NCBI GenBank assembly: GCA_035516255.1
Contig: DATJAL010000045.1
Location: forward strand, 60,334 to 124,333
DNA: 64,000 bases
Direction: 5' to 3'
Origin: Chitinivibrionales bacterium
GTDB taxonomy: Bacteria; Fibrobacterota; Chitinivibrionia; Chitinivibrionales; FEN-1185
Of the stretch, positions 41,305 through 50,064 are shown one piece after another. Positions within the stretch are counted from its first letter, which is position 1. Every line of letters begins with the position of its first letter. The position numbers were made by a program, and so were the translations under genes. Below the pieces are notes generated by a model, which was not told the DNA's origin, made no database searches, and saw nothing but the letters and a program-made list of their open reading frames with translations.

Positions 41305-42618
41305 ATGGCGCAAGAACTTGGATTGACAATACGGTCTGTTGAAAAAGGGCTGCCTGCATGGGAAGCGGGCCTCAGAAAGGGCGACATCATTGTCACGGTA
41401 AATGATGAACCCGTGAAGGATGAGGTCGATTTCAGGTTCTGTACCGCCCAACCGGTTTCTGAAATACGGGTGCTACACCGCATGGGCATTCTTACAAAGC
41501 TGTTGAAACGGCCTTCCCGCACCGCAGTAGGAGTTCAATTTGCCGATCAAGGCGTTACAAGGTGCAGAAACCACTGCATTTTCTGTTTTATAGACCAGAT
41601 GCCGAAGGGATTGCGCAGGAGCCTGTATATAAAAGATGAGGATGTAAGGCATTCTTTTGTCAATGGAAATTATGTCACGCTTGCTGCGATGACCTTTGAT
41701 GATCTCGAACAGCTTTGCAGCCGGGGACTGTCTCCATTGTACGTTTCGGTCCATGCGACGGACAGGCACGTTCGCTGCACTATGCTCGGCAACAAGCATA
41801 TCTTTGATATCATGGACCAGCTTGGTTTTCTTGAAAAAAACGGCATTTCGTTTCATGCCCAGATTGTGGTATGCCCCGGTTATAATAACGGCGCGGTTCT
41901 CACCAAGTCCCTTAAAGACTTGTGCGGTTTGACAAAGGGCCTTATTTCGGTTTCCGTTGTTCCGGTGGGACTCACCAGATTCCGGCGGCATCCTTTACAA
42001 CCCGTGGATCGCGGTGAGGCGCGACGCATCTGCAAACAGGTCATGCGGGCAAGTGAAAAGGACAAAAAGCGCTACGGCCGGCGGAGGATTTTTCTGGCGG
42101 ATGAGCTGTTCATTCTTGCCGGACTTTCCATCCCTCCCCGGAGATATTATGGAAATTATCCCCAGATCGGAAACGGGGTCGGGCTTGTCCGAATGTTGCT
42201 TGATGAATGGAAAAAAATCGAAGTTCGCCATGGCAGGAGCCATCCAGGAAATGCAGGTGGGAACCGGAACCGTGTCAAAAGGGCGCTCCTTGTCACTTCG
42301 GAATCGGCATTTCCCTTTATCAGGGAAATCGCCGACCGGCTTTCCCAAATTTCGCTCCGGGTTACCGCGGAAGCGCTCGCGGTTCAAAATATTTTTTTTG
42401 GCAGAGAAGTCACTGTTGCGGGGTTGCTAACCGGCAACGATATCATCAAGCAGGTGCGGGCGACCAAAAAAGCGCCGGACCTGGTCGTGCTTCCGGGAAT
42501 AATTTTCAACCGCCATGGGCATACGCTCGATGGATACTCGGCGGAACGCATCGGAAAAAGTTTAGGCATCAAGGTTATGGCGGCGGATTCACTCGATGCG
42601 TTGGCCAAGCTTTTATGA
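41305..42618 (+). CDS. DUF512-family radical SAM protein with PDZ-like N-terminus
   Basis: 437 residues from ATG 41305 (AAGGACGGAG upstream). An N-terminal PDZ-like domain (LTIRSVEKGLPAWEAGLRKG, DIIVTVNDEPV) is followed by a divergent radical SAM core: GVTRCRNHCIFCFIDQ (~83-98, CxxxCxxC) and MPKGLRRSLYIKDEDVRHSF. The C-terminal DUF512 half contains ADELFILAGL and YYGNYPQIGNGVG, then a GTRALVVT-like segment. Widespread and uncharacterised; often linked to Der GTPase or ribosome assembly. The stop overlaps the pseudouridine synthase start (ATGA). The frame extends upstream to 40678 through the neighbouring gene but has no start signal there. Confidence 0.9.
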   Translation: MAQELGLTIRSVEKGLPAWEAGLRKGDIIVTVNDEPVKDEVDFRFCTAQPVSEIRVLHRMGILTKLLKRPSRTAVGVQFADQGVTRCRNHCIFCFIDQMPKGLRRSLYIKDEDVRHSFVNGNYVTLAAMTFDDLEQLCSRGLSPLYVSVHATDRHVRCTMLGNKHIFDIMDQLGFLEKNGISFHAQIVVCPGYNNGAVLTKSLKDLCGLTKGLISVSVVPVGLTRFRRHPLQPVDRGEARRICKQVMRASEKDKKRYGRRRIFLADELFILAGLSIPPRRYYGNYPQIGNGVGLVRMLLDEWKKIEVRHGRSHPGNAGGNRNRVKRALLVTSESAFPFIREIADRLSQISLRVTAEALAVQNIFFGREVTVAGLLTGNDIIKQVRATKKAPDLVVLPGIIFNRHGHTLDGYSAERIGKSLGIKVMAADSLDALAKLL

Positions 42619-43385
42619 GCCCGGTCAGAAAAGAATCCGTAATGCGCCTCAATAAATACTTGGCCGGATGCGGATTGGGATCAAGGCGCTCATGCGATTC
42701 CCTGGTTGGCTCGGGCAGAATCTATGTGAACGGAGCAAAAGTCAAGGCACTGGGAGTAAAGGTAACCGTTGGCAAGGATCGGGTTGAATACTTGGGAAGG
42801 ATCCTTGAGCCGGTACGGTGCTTGCGGTATATTGCCTTTCACAAACCGCAAACCGGTATTGCGGCGGAAAGCGATTTGGAGAAGAGAGACGGCATGTTTG
42901 ATGCCCTGCGTCAAGCCGGGTGCGATGCCGATGCGCTTACAATCATCGAACGGCCCGATGCCGCAACCGAAGGCCTTGTCCTGCTCACCAATGACGGCAG
43001 CTTGGTCCACGCGCTCACGCATCCCCGTTACCAGATAAAACAAGTGTTTGATGTTCAGCTTGACAGGAAATTATCTCCCGATGAGGTTGAGGTCATGACC
43101 GGCCCCGGTGTGGAATCGGAACATCAGATACTTTGCGCCGGCATGATCATACAGGCCGGCTCCGTGAACTTGCCCTGGTACCGTGTGGAATTGTACAACA
43201 GCAAAAAACGCCACTTGCAGCGCATGTTCGGCGCGGCGGGCCGCGCCGTGCTCAGGAGCCGCCGCGTTCAATTCGCCTCGGTCAAACTCGGGGATCTTGC
43301 GCCGGGCGCTTTTCGCGAACTCACCGGCCGCGAAGTGGCGGCGCTGCGGGCGGCCGGGTTTAAGCCTTCCCCCTCCTCCCGCTGA
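42615..43385 (+). CDS. RsuA/RluB-family rRNA pseudouridine synthase
   Basis: 256 residues from ATG 42615, which overlaps the DUF512 stop; the ATG at 42642 (MRLNKYLAGCG) is an equally plausible start because family members often begin there. An S4 domain (NKYLAGCGLGSRRSCDSLV) precedes the catalytic domain. The catalytic Asp region reads IERPDAATEGLVLLTNDG, where most relatives have GRLDxxTEGLLLLTNDG, so Leu is replaced by Pro next to the Asp. The late KKRHLQRMFGAAG motif is typical of RluB/RsuA. It modifies a single uridine in 16S or 23S rRNA. Confidence 0.88.
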   Translation: MSPVRKESVMRLNKYLAGCGLGSRRSCDSLVGSGRIYVNGAKVKALGVKVTVGKDRVEYLGRILEPVRCLRYIAFHKPQTGIAAESDLEKRDGMFDALRQAGCDADALTIIERPDAATEGLVLLTNDGSLVHALTHPRYQIKQVFDVQLDRKLSPDEVEVMTGPGVESEHQILCAGMIIQAGSVNLPWYRVELYNSKKRHLQRMFGAAGRAVLRSRRVQFASVKLGDLAPGAFRELTGREVAALRAAGFKPSPSSR

Positions 43386-43519
43386 CGCTTCTTTTTCTTT
43401 TCCATTGTTCTTAGGTATGCTTTACATTTTGCCCGCCGCAAGTTTATAATGTAACCGTAAGACTCGGCAATAAAACACGGCCTCGCGCAGGCCCGTTTTT
43501 CAACATCAAAAAGGATCTC

Positions 43520-44302
43520 ATGGATTCACGTTCCGAAGACGTGGAAAAACTTCAGCAGCAGCTTGTAAAGGCCAAGCACGACCTCAAGCTCGCGCTTGCG
43601 TCCGAAAAGATCCTGCTCGACGAGCTCGAAAGGAAAAACCTTGAGATCATCGAACGGAAAAAAGCCGAAGAGAAGCTCGACGCCGCCCTGAACGACCTCA
43701 AGCTCGCGCTCGCGTCCGAAAAAGTGCTGCTCGACGAGCTTGACAAGAAAAACAAGGAACTTACCGAGCTGTCGATTACCGACGGGCTCACCGGCCTGTA
43801 CAACCACCGCTACCTCCAGGAACGGCTGGAATTCGAGTTCAAGCGCGCCAAGCGGTACGGCGGCAATCTTTCGTGCCTGATGATCGACATCGACCATTTT
43901 AAAATGCTCAACGATACCTACGGCCACCAATGCGGCGATTTCGTTCTCAGGGAGCTTTCGAACCTTTTCCGGTCCAGGTCGCGCGAAGTTGACATATGCG
44001 GCAGGTACGGGGGGGAGGAGTTCCTGATCATTACCAACATCGCGCTCGGCGACGCCGCGCAGTTCGCCGGCAAGCTCCGCACCGCCGTGAACTGCCACGA
44101 TTTTATTTTCGAGGGCGCGGCGCTGCGCGTGGCGGTGAGCATCGGTATTGCTGAATTCAACCCCGCCCTCAAAGACAGGCTCGAACTGATCAGCAGGGCC
44201 GATCGGGCCATGTACCAGGCAAAGCAGGACGGCCGTAACCTCATCCGCTTGTGGAACGCGCAGCAGGTCGGGACGCCGCCGGAAAAGGAGGCGCGGACGT
44301 AA
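43520..44302 (+). CDS. Coiled-coil GGDEF diguanylate cyclase
   Basis: 260 residues. Residues ~5-90 are a coiled coil with an internal duplication: DLKLALASEKILLDELERKN and DLKLALASEKVLLDELDKKN, separated by an ERKKAEEKLDAAL segment. The GGDEF domain follows (~95-245): LSITDGLTGLYNHRYLQERL, MIDIDHFKMLNDTYGHQCGD, catalytic GRYGGEEF, SIGIAEF. An inhibitory I-site REVD lies exactly five residues before GGEEF, so product feedback by c-di-GMP is expected. No sensor domain or membrane helix is present, so activity must be set by the coiled coil and partners. Confidence 0.92.
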   Translation: MDSRSEDVEKLQQQLVKAKHDLKLALASEKILLDELERKNLEIIERKKAEEKLDAALNDLKLALASEKVLLDELDKKNKELTELSITDGLTGLYNHRYLQERLEFEFKRAKRYGGNLSCLMIDIDHFKMLNDTYGHQCGDFVLRELSNLFRSRSREVDICGRYGGEEFLIITNIALGDAAQFAGKLRTAVNCHDFIFEGAALRVAVSIGIAEFNPALKDRLELISRADRAMYQAKQDGRNLIRLWNAQQVGTPPEKEART

Positions 44303-44472
44303 ATTCTCGGGCATTTAGAAGGACCGTGCGTGTTGCAAACGAACAATGAGACGTGAAGCCGAGTGAAAACGGATGATCGCGGAAACTATGGGCAAAAATA
44401 ACCGGGCATGATATAATTACACTGGCCGTAAAAAAGGCGCTTAATTATTTTCTTACCCGTATGGAGGAACTG

Positions 44473-44814
44473 ATGAAAATCCGGATTGACACGGTCGGAA
44501 CCGTGACCGTTGTCTTCATCGACGGCAATGTCCTGCAGGAAAACGTCCCCATTTTCCGGGTGAAACTCCTCGAGCTCGTGGAAGAGGGCAAGGTCAACAT
44601 CGTCCTCGACATGGTCGCCTCCAATTACATCAGCAGCATGTGCCTCGCCACGATCGTCGATGTCAAGAAAAAGCTCAACGAGCTGTCGGGCGATTTGAAA
44701 CTGGCCAGGGTGAACAAACTCGTGCGGAACCTTCTCGAGACCACAAGCCTCATTAAGAAGGTCGAAACCTACGATGACGTCGATTCGGCGGTAAAGTCGT
44801 TCGAGAAGAAATAG
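44473..44814 (+). CDS. Single STAS-domain anti-sigma-antagonist-like protein
   Basis: 113 residues from ATG 44473, chosen because GGAGGA lies seven bases upstream; an ATG at 44461 overlaps that Shine-Dalgarno. The STAS fold reads IRIDTVGTVTVVFIDGNV, IVLDMVASNYISSMCLATIV and KLARVNKLVRNLLETTSL. The Ser-Ser pair after YI is where antagonists are phosphorylated. It is the third STAS domain in the window (two are in the 29762 gene), and no anti-sigma kinase is nearby. It lies 170 bases after the GGDEF gene in the same direction. Confidence 0.84.
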   Translation: MKIRIDTVGTVTVVFIDGNVLQENVPIFRVKLLELVEEGKVNIVLDMVASNYISSMCLATIVDVKKKLNELSGDLKLARVNKLVRNLLETTSLIKKVETYDDVDSAVKSFEKK

Positions 44815-44989
44815 CCTGCGCCCTTCTATTTCGTCAATTATAATTTCATCTGGATCGCTGAGCGGGTGCAGCCGGGCACCACTCGATTCAGGCCCATTCC
44901 TTCCGTTGGGCGCACCCTTGTAGCACCCGATTGCCAGGGCGTCCTCTTACTCATCCTTATTTTCTTAATGTAAAATCGTGGAATAATCA

Positions 44990-47596
44990 CTAATTCGATT
45001 TTGCGGTTCCCTTGCCCGGTTGCATCGAAAACGGCTTCAATTCACCATTCTCCTTGTGAAAGCACATCTGTCGCGTCACTAAAAAATTAAATGTGGAGAG
45101 TTCCGGGAATAATACGGAAATAAGTTCCGATGGCTTGCAGGTTTTTTTCGGCTGCATCGATAAAATCGCGGTAAACGACTGTTCGCCGTTCTCGCCTGAA
45201 GGAGCGAGAAAAATCACAAGCGGACGAATATCCTTGCTAGATGAAATAGTGTTCTTTGTGATTGTTATGACCGCTTCCCGTTGGACGAGAAATGCGTCGA
45301 TTCGCGCTTTGACATTGTTTTTCATCCTTGATCGTAAAAGTGCCTCGCCGGTCGACGAGAAACGATATTGACCCGCGCAGATTGCTTCGTTGAGCGATAC
45401 ATGGTCGATCGCCATCTCCTGAAAGCCGGCGACCGCTAGACCTTCAGGCAGGAATTTGTTAATTGCATCAATGGTAGTGTCCAACAGGCCCATCGTCACC
45501 ACATCGAACAGCTCCGTGGCGCCGGAAATTCCCAGCGGCAGGGGCGGGCCGAAGGCGATGAGGGGATGGGGATGGCATCCTTCCGAAAAAGCAATTGGCA
45601 GCCGCGCGGCGAAAAGCGCCCGGTGAAGAACGCCCACCATGTCGAGATGCCCCAAAAACCGTACCGGAAGTCCTTTTGTGTAAACGAACCGGTAGCAGCG
45701 GCGGTCAGTGGAGGCCGGCACAACGGTCTCGGCCGCGGAACGGGTGGATTCCAAGGCCGAGGCCTTGACAAAGCGCGCAGAACCCTGCCGGATCGGCCCG
45801 CAAACCCCGCATGCCGAACATTCCCCGTTCCGGCAATCAGCAGTGGGCCCGCCGGCAATCGCCCTCTCGCGCTCCCTTTGCAGAAATTCCGTTGAAACAC
45901 CGGCTGAGACCGCATTCCACGGCAGCGCATTGTCCATGGGAATTGCGCCGCAGAACGTGGTGAGGCCGATATTGCATTTGTCAAAAGCATCTTTCCATCT
46001 GTCAAATTTGAAATGCTCGTCCCATCCGTCAAAACGGCAGCCGGATTCCCAGGCGGCGCGGATCACGGCGGACAGGCTCCGGTCGCCGCGCGCCATCACG
46101 GTTTCGAGCTGTGCCATGAACGGATCGCGGTAGGAAGTTTTTACATTGCGCCGGTCCGCAAGCCCCCGTTTGATCCGCTTTGATTTTTCGAGCAGCCGTT
46201 CGGGCGCATCCATGGCCTCCCATTGAAACGGCGTGTGCGCCTTGGGAGAAAACGGCGACAGCGCGATAGTGATCGTCACGCGCCGCGAATGGCGCCATGC
46301 CATGTCCGCGATGCGGCCGGCAAGCGAAGTGATTGCGTCGATGTCCTCGTCGCGCTCCGTGGGCAGCCCGATCATGAAATACAGTTTGACGGTCTGAACG
46401 TTTCGATTCAGCAGTCTTTCCGCCATGGCAAAAATATCGTCGTCGGGAAACCCTTTGTTGATGACGCTGCGCAGGCGCTGCGATCCCGCTTCCGGCGCGA
46501 TGGTAAATGAGGAGAAGGGCGTGATCGCCGCCATCGCGTCGAGGTCGGCATCCGTCAGCGCGTCGATGCGGGTTGACGGAAGCGAAACCGAGAGCCTTCC
46601 GCCCGTGCCGTAGGCCGCGGCGCCGCGCAGCAGGGGGGTGAGCCCGGAATAATCGGCGGTGGAGAGCGACAGGAGGCCGATATCGCGCCAGCCAGTTGCC
46701 GACATTCCGTTTTCCATCTGGCAAAGCAGGCTTTCCACCGCGCGCTCGCGCACCGGCCGGTACCAGATTCCCGCCGAGCAGAACCGGCAGCCCCGCGTGC
46801 ACCCGCGCATCACCTCCACGGCGAGCCGGTGGTGCACGACATTGACAAGAGGGACAAGCGGTTTTGCGGGATAATTTCTGTCGTCAAGGCTTCGCACCTT
46901 TGCGGCCTTTACCGGAGCAGGAATTATGGGGACGAGAAACGCCCCTGATTTTTCTGTCCCGTAAAATGACGGGACATACACGCCGCGGCATTTCGACAAT
47001 TCCCTCAGGGTGGCCTCTTTGGACGCACTGCGCTTTTTCGAGCTTTCCATGACCGAGCAAGCCTCAACAATCGCCTCTTCTCCGTCGCCGATCACAAACG
47101 CGTCCACGAAATCGGCGATGGGCTCAGGATTGACCATGGCGGGGCCGCCTGCAATAACGAGCGGCTCCTGGCCGGTACGGTCGCGGCTGTAAAGGGGAAG
47201 CCCGGCAAGCGCGAGCATGTTGATGAGGTTCGTGTATTGCAACTCGTACGTGACCGAAAATCCTACCCAGTCCGCATTTTTTATCGGCGCGAGGTATTCG
47301 AGGCAGTACAGGAGAATTTCTTTTTCCCGCATGAGCTTTTCGGCATCGGCGCAGGGGTGATAGCAGCGCGACAAAGCCCATTGCGGCCTGCTGTTGACAA
47401 TGTGGTAAAGTATCTGCCCGCCGTAATGCGACATGCCGATGTCGTAGGTTTCCGGGTAGCACAAGACGCCGTGCAGCGAAACACCGGATAAATCTTTTCT
47501 GACGATATTCAGCTCATTGCCGAGGTATTGCATCGGTTTCTGCACAAAAGGCAGGAACTGGGTTTCGAGGAGGTGTTTGAAGGATTCTTTATTCAT
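44990..47596 (-). CDS. TIGR03960-type B12-binding-like radical SAM protein fused to DUF2344
   Basis: 868 residues. Residues 1-230 form a B12-binding-like domain (YDIGMSHYGGQILYHIVNSR); a radical SAM core follows with VMRGCTRGCRFCSAGIWYRP (~258-277, CxxxCxxC) and late ETVMARGDRSLSAVI. From ~635 there is a DUF2344 domain: YTKGLPVRFLGHLDMVGVLH, GCHPHPLIAFGPPLPLGISG. In many genomes these are two adjacent ORFs next to RNase E/G; here they are fused and no rne/rng is beside them. Substrate unknown, suspected to be rRNA or r-protein modification. 16-base direct repeats flank the gene. Confidence 0.9.
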   Translation of the reverse strand: MNKESFKHLLETQFLPFVQKPMQYLGNELNIVRKDLSGVSLHGVLCYPETYDIGMSHYGGQILYHIVNSRPQWALSRCYHPCADAEKLMREKEILLYCLEYLAPIKNADWVGFSVTYELQYTNLINMLALAGLPLYSRDRTGQEPLVIAGGPAMVNPEPIADFVDAFVIGDGEEAIVEACSVMESSKKRSASKEATLRELSKCRGVYVPSFYGTEKSGAFLVPIIPAPVKAAKVRSLDDRNYPAKPLVPLVNVVHHRLAVEVMRGCTRGCRFCSAGIWYRPVRERAVESLLCQMENGMSATGWRDIGLLSLSTADYSGLTPLLRGAAAYGTGGRLSVSLPSTRIDALTDADLDAMAAITPFSSFTIAPEAGSQRLRSVINKGFPDDDIFAMAERLLNRNVQTVKLYFMIGLPTERDEDIDAITSLAGRIADMAWRHSRRVTITIALSPFSPKAHTPFQWEAMDAPERLLEKSKRIKRGLADRRNVKTSYRDPFMAQLETVMARGDRSLSAVIRAAWESGCRFDGWDEHFKFDRWKDAFDKCNIGLTTFCGAIPMDNALPWNAVSAGVSTEFLQRERERAIAGGPTADCRNGECSACGVCGPIRQGSARFVKASALESTRSAAETVVPASTDRRCYRFVYTKGLPVRFLGHLDMVGVLHRALFAARLPIAFSEGCHPHPLIAFGPPLPLGISGATELFDVVTMGLLDTTIDAINKFLPEGLAVAGFQEMAIDHVSLNEAICAGQYRFSSTGEALLRSRMKNNVKARIDAFLVQREAVITITKNTISSSKDIRPLVIFLAPSGENGEQSFTAILSMQPKKTCKPSELISVLFPELSTFNFLVTRQMCFHKENGELKPFSMQPGKGTAKSN

Positions 47597-47825
47597 GGCC
47601 TAAGAATTATTTCGGATTGATGACGGCTTGATTTTCATCCTTATTTTCTTGTAAAACGGATTCCCGCTTCCATGGAGCTAACGCGCCGTGCGGTAATGAC
47701 GTTCACGCGATTCATTAAAGACGCAACGTAAAAATAATTTGCCTGTAAAGATATAAATGAAGCAATCTTGACCGCGAGGATTTTTTTTCGCCGCAAAGCT
47801 GCATACGGCTGAGGGTCGTTGCTCA
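47597..47825. other. Intergenic stretch without a recognisable gene
   Basis: AT-rich leader of the radical SAM gene followed by a region with short GCAAAG-type repeats (CCGCAAAGCTGCATACGGCT near 47790). A minus-strand 61-codon frame exists but lacks a ribosome-binding site and any recognisable feature. It contains the right copy of the 16-base direct repeat (47635-47650). Confidence 0.5.
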
Positions 47826-48070
47826 TCGTGCCTAAGGGCCGGCGCTGATGGCGGAGAAGAAGAACAAGAATGGCACTTGACTTATGCCCTGCGCCAGGGC
47901 GGACTGGAGGCCGCTCTGGAGAGCGATGCTGCCCGGTCCTCGCCTGGTCGTCGAGTAGCCGCTTTTAAGCGGGGTATCGAGGCGCAGACATATAGGGGCC
48001 CTGGCAGCCCGAGGCGAGGCCGAGACCGGAAGGAGGCCCGCCGCCGTCTTCGTCGGGGCGCCAATATTTT
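47826..48070 (-). repeat. GC-rich 3'-flanking repeat, copy 4 (expanded)
   Basis: Begins ATCGTGCCTAAGGGCCGGCG, contains GGACTGGAGGCCGC and GGCAGCCCGAGGCGAGGCCG, GAGACCGGAAGGAGGCCCG and ends GGGGCGCC before a T-rich run and the stop at 48089. All these blocks recur in the copy at 4693-4850 (reverse complement). It is longer than the others, with an internal palindromic insertion (TAGCCGCTTTTAAGCGGGGT). Confidence 0.65.
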
Positions 48071-48088
48071 TTATTGATTTAAAAAATA

Positions 48089-48820
48089 TTATTTGCCTTT
48101 TTCCAACCGCTGCGCCAGAAACGCCGGCAGATTATTGTCGAGGATTTTACGCTGCGTGATGGTGTAATCATACATGACCCGAATGAGGCTGATGTCCTGG
48201 TTTTTCGTGTCGTAGATCGCGTAGCAGCAGCGGGAGTCGAAGTCGCGGGGCTGTCCCACGCTGCCCACGTTGATGAGGTAGAGGTTTTTCTCGGTGAGCT
48301 TGATGGAGTGCTCGGCGTGGAGGATGATCTTGTCCTCCTCCTGGATCATGATGGAGGGCCAGTGCGTGTGGCCGATGAAATTGATCCTGAAGGTGAGGCT
48401 CTTGAACGCTTCGAACACGGCGTCCTCGCTGTCCGGGAACACGTAGATCCAGTCCTGGGGGTTGGACGGCGACGAGTGGGTGAGGAAGATGCTGTCTTTT
48501 TCAATTGTCAAGGGAAGCGACCCGAGAAAGTCCTTTGCCTTCTTGGAAAGGTGGTTCCTGGTCCACTCCATGGCCGCGTAGGCGTAGTAGGTGAAGGTCT
48601 GGATGTCGATCCGGTTGATCGCCGCGTAGTCGTGGTTGCCGGCCACGCAGTCGTCCACGTTTTCCTGCACGAGTTCGATGCAGCGCTCCGGGTCCGGGTA
48701 ATATCCCACGATGTCGCCGAGGCAGACGATGCTGTCGATCGAGCGGTTTTTGATGTCCTTGAGCACCGCCTGCAGCGCCTCGACGTTGCCGTGGATGTCG
48801 GAGATGATCGCGTATCTCAT
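48089..48820 (-). CDS. Calcineurin-like metallophosphoesterase
   Basis: 243 residues. The metal-binding motifs of the superfamily are all visible: SDIHGNVEAL (D-x-H), CLGDIVGYYPDPERC (GDxx), VAGNHDYA (GNHD), FIGHTHWPS (GHTH) and an earlier LTHSSP. The compact architecture and NVGSVGQPRD segment match the YfcE/MJ0936-type phosphodiesterase subgroup. The substrate (cyclic nucleotides, dinucleotides or phosphoproteins) is unknown. It is divergent from the DHH phosphoesterase gene with 168 bases between them. Confidence 0.9.
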   Translation of the reverse strand: MRYAIISDIHGNVEALQAVLKDIKNRSIDSIVCLGDIVGYYPDPERCIELVQENVDDCVAGNHDYAAINRIDIQTFTYYAYAAMEWTRNHLSKKAKDFLGSLPLTIEKDSIFLTHSSPSNPQDWIYVFPDSEDAVFEAFKSLTFRINFIGHTHWPSIMIQEEDKIILHAEHSIKLTEKNLYLINVGSVGQPRDFDSRCCYAIYDTKNQDISLIRVMYDYTITQRKILDNNLPAFLAQRLEKGK

Positions 48821-48988
48821 GAAACGACCGCCGCTTTCCGCAAGAACGTGAAATAGCGATAAATATGTTTAATTATATTATTTTAGATTCGGCGGTGCAA
48901 TATAATTCTCCCTTTGCGCCGCCGGGCCCGCGCGCCATTCCTTTCTGTCAGTTTGCGCGGTGCCGTTGAAAAGAGGAGGTACCCTACC

Positions 48989-50038
48989 GTGGCCGACATG
49001 TCGAAACTGCCCAAGGGCATTGCGGAACAGGTCGAGGATTTCAAGCGCCGGGTGACTCCGTCGTCCTCGACCCTGATCCTCACCCACGATTATCCCGACC
49101 CGGACTGCATTGCGTCCGCCTACGGCATCGCGCAGCTGCTGTCGTTCTGGGGAACGCAGTCGAGCGTGATCTCGTTCGGCGGGTTCGTGGGCCGCGCCGA
49201 AAACAAGGCCATGATACGCCACCTCAACATCCACACCGTGCCCTACGTGCTGCTCGAGCTCAAGGATTTCGATAGGATCATACTCGTCGACTGCGTTCCC
49301 GGACGCAGCAACGTGTCGCTGCCCGCGAGTACGCCCGTGCACGCGGTGATCGACCATCACATGGGCGACGCGCCGGCAAACCAGCAGTTCTACCGCGACA
49401 TCCGCAAGGAGATCGGCGCGGCCTCGACCATCGTCACCGAATACCTGCTCGCGGCCAACTGTCCCATCAACCCAAAACTCGCCACGGCGTTGTTTTACGG
49501 GATAAAGACCGACACCGGCGACATGGGCCGCGACTCGACCGCCGAGGACCTCGAGTGCTACAAGCACCTTTTTCTACGGATGAACCACAGCCTTCTTGCC
49601 AAAATAGAAAATCCGGACCGGGACGTGGCCTTTTTCAAGATCGTCCACCGCGCGGCCGTGACCATGCTCGCGTACGGGTCGTTCGGATACATCCCGCTGG
49701 GGCATGTGGCGTCACCCGACTACGTCGCCGAGATGGCCGACCTGTTCCACAGCCTGGAAAATATCGACATCACCGTGTGCTGCGGGTTTTTCAAGAAAAA
49801 CGTGTTCTTTTCCATCCGCGCGAAGAACCGCGACGAGGCCGGCATATTCGCGGAAAAGATCGCGCTCGCGCTCGGCGGCGGGGGCGGCGGGCACGGCAAG
49901 CTCGGCGCGGGCCGGATTCCCTATGTCAAGGGCCAGGAAGACGAGTTGATGAAAAAGTTTGTGGAGACCATCAAGGCCGTGTTCAATATCGGCGCCATGG
50001 AAGGCGTACATATACTGGAGGAACGAAGGAGAAAATAG
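48989..50038 (+). CDS. DHH/DHHA1-family phosphoesterase (NrnA-like)
   Basis: 349 residues from GTG 48989, chosen because AGGAGGT lies eight bases upstream; the next ATG (48998) is 17 bases from it. The N-terminal DHH domain has LTHDYPDPDCIASAYG (DHDxDxxxS-like), ILVDCVPG and AVIDHHMGD (the DHH signature). The C-terminal DHHA1 domain ends in GGGGGGHGKLGAG. Relatives degrade nanoRNA (2-5 nt), pAp or cyclic dinucleotides. Because a diguanylate cyclase lies 4.7 kb away, pGpG or c-di-GMP turnover is possible but unproven. The NifU gene follows 26 bases later. Confidence 0.9.
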   Translation: MADMSKLPKGIAEQVEDFKRRVTPSSSTLILTHDYPDPDCIASAYGIAQLLSFWGTQSSVISFGGFVGRAENKAMIRHLNIHTVPYVLLELKDFDRIILVDCVPGRSNVSLPASTPVHAVIDHHMGDAPANQQFYRDIRKEIGAASTIVTEYLLAANCPINPKLATALFYGIKTDTGDMGRDSTAEDLECYKHLFLRMNHSLLAKIENPDRDVAFFKIVHRAAVTMLAYGSFGYIPLGHVASPDYVAEMADLFHSLENIDITVCCGFFKKNVFFSIRAKNRDEAGIFAEKIALALGGGGGGHGKLGAGRIPYVKGQEDELMKKFVETIKAVFNIGAMEGVHILEERRRK

Positions 50039-50064
50039 AAATACTTTTCAAAAAAGGATTTGCC

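Noticed and set aside
49555..50064. Upstream extension of NifU into the DHH gene
   Set aside because: The sequence is a frame shadow of the DHH domain; ATG 50065 with AAAAGGA gives the canonical NifU N-terminus MWEYSDKV.
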